From Conexibacter woesei Iso977N (GTDB taxonomy: Bacteria; Actinomycetota; Thermoleophilia; Solirubrobacterales; Solirubrobacteraceae): 64,000 nucleotides of DNA. The DNA lies in NCBI RefSeq assembly GCF_000424625.1, contig NZ_AUKG01000001.1, positions 1,054,001 through 1,118,000 of the forward strand. Reading direction: 5' to 3'. The position numbers were made by a program, and so were the translations under genes. A model generated the notes under the pieces. It was not told the origin of the DNA. It did not search any database and was given only the letters and a program-made list of their open reading frames with translations. Shown one piece after another: positions 60,465-64,000 of this stretch (position 1 is its first letter; the number at the start of each line of letters is the position of its first letter).

Positions 60465-61241
60465 ATGAAGGCGGTCATTCTGGCGGGCGGCTTCGGCTCA
60501 CGCCTCAGCGAAGAGACGACGGTCCGGCCCAAGCCGATGGTCGAGATCGGCGGCATGCCGATGCTCTGGCACATCATGAAGGGGCTCGGCCACCACGGCA
60601 TCGAGGAGTTCGTGATCTGCCTCGGCTACAAGGGCGACTTCATCAAGCAGTGGTTCGCGAACTACTTCCTGATGACCAGCGATGTGACGCTGGACCTCGC
60701 CAACCGGTCGATGGAGGTCCACGACTCCCGCACCGAGCCGTGGAAGGTCACGCTGCTGGAGACCGGGCCGACGACGCTGACCGGCGGGCGCCTGAAGCGC
60801 GCGATGCGCCACATCGGCGGCGACGAGCCGATCCTGATGACCTACGGCGACGGCGTCGCCGACGTCGACGTCAGGGCGCTGCGCGCCTTCCACGACGAGC
60901 AGGGCACGCTGGCCACGGTCACCGCCGTGCAGCCGCCCGGCCGCTGGGGCGCGCTCGACGTCCACGGCCACCGCGTCGAGCACTTCCGCGAGAAGCCCAA
61001 GGGTGACGGCACGTGGACCAACGGCGGGTTCTTCATCCTCGACCCCAAGGTCGAGTCCTACATCGAGGGCGACGACACCACCTTCGAGGCCGAGCCGTTG
61101 CGGCAGCTGGCGCACGAGGGCCAGCTGGCGCCGTACCTGCACGAGGGCTACTGGCAGGTCATGGACACGCTGAAGGAGAAGCACGACCTCCAGGCCGCGT
61201 GGGACTCCGGCAGGCCGCCGTGGGTGACATGGGAGCAGTAG
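60465..61241 (+). CDS. rfbF: Glucose-1-phosphate cytidylyltransferase, RfbF
   Basis: This 258-aa enzyme makes CDP-glucose from CTP and glucose-1-phosphate, the first step to CDP-3,6-dideoxyhexoses. Motifs are KAVILAGGFGSRLSEETTVRPKPMVEIGGMPMLWHIM (nucleotide-binding, with SEET of the RfbF group), FVICLGYKGDFIKQWFANYF, LMTYGDGVADVDVRAL (metal Asp) and VTAVQPPGRWGALDV, then EKPKGDGTWTNGGFFIL. Length matches RfbF (about 257). It is the first gene of the operon, and its end overlaps rfbG by 13 nt. This assignment is firm. Confidence 0.96.
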   Translation: MKAVILAGGFGSRLSEETTVRPKPMVEIGGMPMLWHIMKGLGHHGIEEFVICLGYKGDFIKQWFANYFLMTSDVTLDLANRSMEVHDSRTEPWKVTLLETGPTTLTGGRLKRAMRHIGGDEPILMTYGDGVADVDVRALRAFHDEQGTLATVTAVQPPGRWGALDVHGHRVEHFREKPKGDGTWTNGGFFILDPKVESYIEGDDTTFEAEPLRQLAHEGQLAPYLHEGYWQVMDTLKEKHDLQAAWDSGRPPWVTWEQ

Positions 61242-62293
61242 ACCCGTCCTTCTGGCGCGGCCGCCGCGTCCTGGTCACGGGCAACACGGGGTTCAAGGGC
61301 GCCTGGCTGACGCTGTGGCTGCTCGACATGGGCGCCGAGGTCAGCGGGCTGGCGTCGGGCGTGCCGACCGACCCGTCTTTGTACGAGCTGGCCGGACTGA
61401 GCGCCGACGTCCCGCAGGACCACGTGGACGTCCGCGACGCCGAGGCCGTGCAGCGCGCGGTGGCGGCGCGCCGGCCGGAGGTCGTCCTCCACATGGCGGC
61501 CCAGGCGTTCGTCCGGCGCTCGTTCCGCGATCCGCTGGAGACCTACGCGACCAACGTCATGGGCACCGCGCACGTGCTCGAGGCGGTGCGGCTGGCGCCG
61601 GAGGCGCCGCGCGTCGTCGTCAACGTCACGTCCGACAAGTGCTATGAGAACCGCGAGTGGGAGTGGGGCTACCGCGAGGACGAGCCGATGGGCGGCTTCG
61701 ACCCCTACTCCAACTCCAAGGGCGCGTCCGAGCTGGTGACGAGCGCGTACCGCTCGTCGTTCTTCAGCGATCCGGACGGCGTCCGCCTCGCCTCCGCCCG
61801 CGCCGGCAACGTCATCGGCGGCGGCGACTGGGGCGAGGACCGGCTGATGGCCGACATCATGCGCGGCGCGCTGGTGGGCGAGGCGATCGCGATCCGCCGG
61901 CCCGACGCGATCCGCCCCTGGCAGCACGTGCTCAACCCGCTGAGCGGCTACCTGCGCCTCGTCGAGGCGCTGTGGGCCGACGCCGCCCACGCGACCGCCT
62001 TCAACTTCGGCCCCGCCGAGACCGACGCGCGGCCCGTGCAGTGGATCGTCGACCGCATCGGCGAGCGCTGGCCGGACGCGCTGGACTTCCAGGTCGACCC
62101 CGGCCCGCACCCGCACGAGGCGACGTGGCTGAAGCTCGACTCCGCGCGCGCCGCGGCGCGCCTGGGCTGGCGCCCGACGTGGGCGCTGGATCAGACGCTC
62201 GACGCGATCGTCGACTGGTACGCGTCCTACCGCGCGGGCGAGGACGTCCGCGCGACGACGCTCGGGCAGATCCGCGGCTTCGCGGGCGCATGA
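61229..62293 (+). CDS. rfbG: CDP-glucose 4,6-dehydratase, RfbG
   Basis: This 354-aa SDR forms CDP-4-keto-6-deoxy-D-glucose. Motifs are RVLVTGNTGFKGAWLTLWLLDMG (the GNTGFKG of RfbG), HMAAQAFVRRSFRDPLETY, NVTSDKCYENREWEWGYREDEPMGG and PYSNSKGASELVTSAYR (catalytic Tyr/Lys), then ARAGNVIGGGDWGEDRLMADI and RPWQHVLNPLSGYLRL. Length matches the family. The ATG at 61229 lies inside the end of rfbF (overlap 13 nt), suggesting coupled expression. With rfbF and rfbH it supplies a CDP-6-deoxy sugar. Confidence 0.96.
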   Translation: MGAVDPSFWRGRRVLVTGNTGFKGAWLTLWLLDMGAEVSGLASGVPTDPSLYELAGLSADVPQDHVDVRDAEAVQRAVAARRPEVVLHMAAQAFVRRSFRDPLETYATNVMGTAHVLEAVRLAPEAPRVVVNVTSDKCYENREWEWGYREDEPMGGFDPYSNSKGASELVTSAYRSSFFSDPDGVRLASARAGNVIGGGDWGEDRLMADIMRGALVGEAIAIRRPDAIRPWQHVLNPLSGYLRLVEALWADAAHATAFNFGPAETDARPVQWIVDRIGERWPDALDFQVDPGPHPHEATWLKLDSARAAARLGWRPTWALDQTLDAIVDWYASYRAGEDVRATTLGQIRGFAGA

Positions 62294-62958
62294 GCGCCGC
62301 GGTCCTCTTCGACCTCGACGGCTGCCTCGTCGACTCGCGCCGCGGGATCACGACGTCGCTGCGCCACGCGCTGGCGGCGGCGGGCCTGCCCGACCGCGAC
62401 CCCGCCGACCTGGAGCGCTTCATCGGGCCGCCGATGTCGCACACGATGCAGGAGCTGACCGGCGCCGTCGCCGGGACGGCGGAGAACGACGCGCTGGTCG
62501 CCGGCTACCGCGCCCACTACGCGCAGACGCTGGTCGCCGGCACCGAGGTCTTCGCCGGGATCCCGGAGGCGCTCGCCGACCTGCGCGCGGCCGGCCACCC
62601 GCTGGCCGTCGCGACGTCCAAGCCGCTGCCGTTCGCGCGGCAGCTGCTCGACGAGCTCGGGCTCGGCCCGGCGTTCGGGCACGTCGCCGCCGCGCCGCTG
62701 TCCTCGCACGAGCCGTCCAAGGCCGAGCTGGTCGCCGAGGCGCTGGCGGCGCTGGGCACCGAGCGCGGCGTGATGGTCGGCGACCGGCGCTTCGACGTCG
62801 AGGGCGGCCTCGCCAACGGGGCTGCGACGATCGGCGTGCTCTGGGGCTTCGGCTCGCGCGAGGAGCTGGAGGCGGCGGGCGCGAGCGCGCTGGCGGCCGC
62901 GCCGGCCGAGCTTCCGGGGCTCGTCGCCGCGCTGCTGGACGACGCGCAAGCGGGATAG
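62290..62958 (+). CDS. HAD-superfamily phosphatase, phosphoglycolate-phosphatase-like
   Basis: This 222-aa protein has all HAD motifs: AVLFDLDGCLVDSRRG (motif I with two Asp), VATSKPLPFARQLL (motif II), PSKAELVAEAL (motif III Lys) and GVMVGDRRFDVEGGLANG (motif IV). An alpha-helical cap fills residues 16-85. It is probably a sugar or sugar-phosphate phosphatase; in this operon it could clear a phosphate from a carbohydrate intermediate, such as that of the NeuB-like synthase, but general housekeeping is possible. ATG at 62290 overlaps the rfbG TGA (ATGA). Confidence 0.9.
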   Translation: MSAAVLFDLDGCLVDSRRGITTSLRHALAAAGLPDRDPADLERFIGPPMSHTMQELTGAVAGTAENDALVAGYRAHYAQTLVAGTEVFAGIPEALADLRAAGHPLAVATSKPLPFARQLLDELGLGPAFGHVAAAPLSSHEPSKAELVAEALAALGTERGVMVGDRRFDVEGGLANGAATIGVLWGFGSREELEAAGASALAAAPAELPGLVAALLDDAQAG

Positions 62959-62961
62959 CCT
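62956..62961 (+). promoter_or_regulatory. TAGCCT box formed from the HAD stop codon
   Basis: The TAG stop of the HAD gene plus CCT reads TAGCCT, 6 nt before the ATG at 62968. No ribosome site is visible. It may be an internal leaderless promoter for the methyltransferase gene. Confidence 0.35.
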
Positions 62962-62967
62962 GTCGGG

Positions 62968-63732
62968 ATGGCCAAGCCGACCAACGACCCGTTCCCCGAC
63001 ACCGCCCCGCCCGCGAGCACGCTGGCGCTGCAGGCCGTCGCGGCGCGCGCGTTCCGCGCGTCGGCGCTGCTGACCACCAAGGCGGTCAACGTGGGCCGCG
63101 TCGCCGACTACGTCGTCTGGCAGCAGCGGACCTGGAACCGCGTGCCGAAGCTCTTCAGCCGCCGCGAGAAGCTCTGGGCCGCGATGGCCGAGCGGCTCGA
63201 TCCGAAGCGCCCGCTGCTCGTCCTGGAGTTCGGCGTCGCCCACGGCTACGCCACCGCGCAGTGGCTGCAGCTGCTCGGCGCGCGCAGGGACGTCGTCTGG
63301 CACGGCTACGACCGCTTCACCGGCCTGCCGCGCGCGTGGGACGGCCACGAGGCCGGCGCGTTCGACAACGGCGGCGTCGCGCCGGCGATCGACGACCCGC
63401 GCGTGCAGTGGCACGTCGGCGACGTCGAGGACACGCTGCGGCCCGCCGACGTCACCGGCCACGCCGACCACCAGCGGCTGATCCTGTTCGACCTCGACAT
63501 CTACGAGCCGACGGCGTTCGCCTGGAACGTGCTCGGCCCGGCGCTGCAGCCGGGCGACCTCATGTACTTCGACGAGGCGATGGACGCCGACGAGCGCCGC
63601 GTCCTCGACGAGCTCGTGCTGCCGCAGATGACCGTCGAGGCGGTCGGCTCGACGTCGCTGGCGCTCGGGCTGCAGGTCGTCACGCCGGCGCGCGTCCCGG
63701 CCGCCGAGCCCGCGGTCACCGCGGGCGCCTAG
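62968..63732 (+). CDS. Class I SAM-dependent methyltransferase, TylF/cephalosporin hydroxylase-like
   Basis: This 254-aa protein has LLVLEFGVAHGYATAQWLQLLG (SAM motif with a Gly-rich turn), VVWHGYDRFTGLPRAWDGHEAG and RVQWHVGDVEDTL, then LILFDLDIYEPTAFAWNVLGPAL and GDLMYFDEAMDADERRVLDE. The DLDIYEP and FDEA acidic residues resemble the metal site of TylF/MycF-like sugar O-methyltransferases. A basic N-terminal region precedes it. It probably methylates a sugar or glycan of this pathway. It ends in the CTAG shared with the next convergent gene. Confidence 0.82.
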   Translation: MAKPTNDPFPDTAPPASTLALQAVAARAFRASALLTTKAVNVGRVADYVVWQQRTWNRVPKLFSRREKLWAAMAERLDPKRPLLVLEFGVAHGYATAQWLQLLGARRDVVWHGYDRFTGLPRAWDGHEAGAFDNGGVAPAIDDPRVQWHVGDVEDTLRPADVTGHADHQRLILFDLDIYEPTAFAWNVLGPALQPGDLMYFDEAMDADERRVLDELVLPQMTVEAVGSTSLALGLQVVTPARVPAAEPAVTAGA

Positions 63733-64000
63733 CCGGCGGCGTCGTCCAGCGCGGCGAGCGCGCTGTCCTCGACCACCGGGTCCAGCAGCGTGACGGGCCT
63801 GACGCCCCTGGTCGTCAGGCCCAGCATGTGCTCGCCCGGCTGGACGGTGAACGCGATGTCGCCCGGGTCGCCGGCGGTCAGCGTCCCGAGCGCCTGGCCG
63901 TCGAGCGTCAGCGCGACGTCGGCGTCCGGCGTGACCGTGAGGCGCACGGTCCGCGCCTGCTGCTGCGGGTTGGTCAGCGTGATCGTCCCGGACCCCTGCA
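63729..64000 (-). CDS. C-terminal end of a larger protein, beta-sandwich region (partial)
   Basis: The reading frame runs off the right edge without interruption and ends at 63729. The visible about 90 residues (GSGTITLTNPQQQARTVRLTV, then DADVALTLDGQALGTLTAGD and IAFTVQPGEHMLGLTTRG) alternate strands and turns like an Ig or carbohydrate-binding domain. Similar ends occur on the two GT-C-like proteins at 49305 and 56031, so this is probably the C-terminus of another large membrane glycosyltransferase. An internal GTG at 63947 is not needed as the start. Confidence 0.65.
   Translation of the reverse strand, partial: QGSGTITLTNPQQQARTVRLTVTPDADVALTLDGQALGTLTAGDPGDIAFTVQPGEHMLGLTTRGVRPVTLLDPVVEDSALAALDDAAG

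Overview
This is a very GC-rich chromosomal window (G and C dominate third codon positions) densely packed with genes for making and exporting a surface polysaccharide. The sugar chemistry, many GTG/TTG starts, -10-like motifs placed just before start codons, and the style of the small secreted proteins suggest a high-GC actinobacterium, most likely of the Thermoleophilia/Solirubrobacterales type. No rRNA, tRNA or marker protein is present, so that placement is inference. I saw no CRISPR array, insertion sequence, integrase or tRNA.

Layout. 1-1873: the end of a sugar-nucleotide SDR gene and a WcaJ-type initiating sugar-phosphate transferase. 1877-5424: genes unrelated to glycans: a Tat-exported DyP peroxidase (EfeB type), a 137-bp tandem repeat, a membrane protein plus SnoaL-like pair, and a divergent TetR regulator with its probable operator. 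5421-13332 (-): operon with an O-antigen-ligase-like polymerase and several glycosyltransferases. 13393-16618: a GT4 gene and a TetR/MFS efflux pair with an operator-promoter. 16665-18480 (+): a GalE-like epimerase and a secreted protein. 18584-22040 (-): WecG/TagA transferase, nucleotide-sugar dehydrogenase, epimerase and a small basic protein. 22180-24173: two convergent Gmd-like genes. 24232-29081 (+): flippase, GT2, DUF2304, GT2, GT4. 29041-36738 (-): seven-gene operon (GT-like protein, flippase, three GT4, GT2, methyltransferase). 36802-45696: GT-C membrane protein, two WsaF-like rhamnosyltransferases, a coiled-coil protein and a 1162-aa GT4/methyltransferase. 45723-47851 (+): Wzt/Wzm ABC exporter. 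47848-63732: a CDP-3,6-dideoxyhexose set (RfbH, RfbF, RfbG) interleaved with a TPP-dependent carboligase-like enzyme, a NeuB-family synthase, an SDR, GtrA, GT-C, FkbM, a HAD phosphatase and a methyltransferase. 63729-64000: the end of another gene.

How it may work together. WcaJ-type priming, two Wzx-like flippases and a Wzy/ligase-like protein suggest one assembly route. Wzm/Wzt next to a large coiled-coil methyltransferase that could cap chains suggests a second, ABC-exported route. Precursors appear to include GDP-6-deoxymannose derivatives (Gmd, WsaF-type rhamnosyl transfer), a uronic acid sugar nucleotide, and a CDP-3,6-dideoxy sugar. The TPP enzyme raises the possibility that the last is extended at C-4 to a branched octose, as in yersiniose; this is the most interesting hypothesis here.

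Genome style. Six of ten convergent gene pairs share the tetranucleotide CTAG as overlapping stop codons. Most operon junctions are 4-nt ATGA, GTGA or TTGA overlaps. Many operon-first genes have a TANNNT box 6-10 nt before the start codon, which predicts leaderless mRNAs. At several internal junctions the upstream TAG stop is itself the start of such a box.
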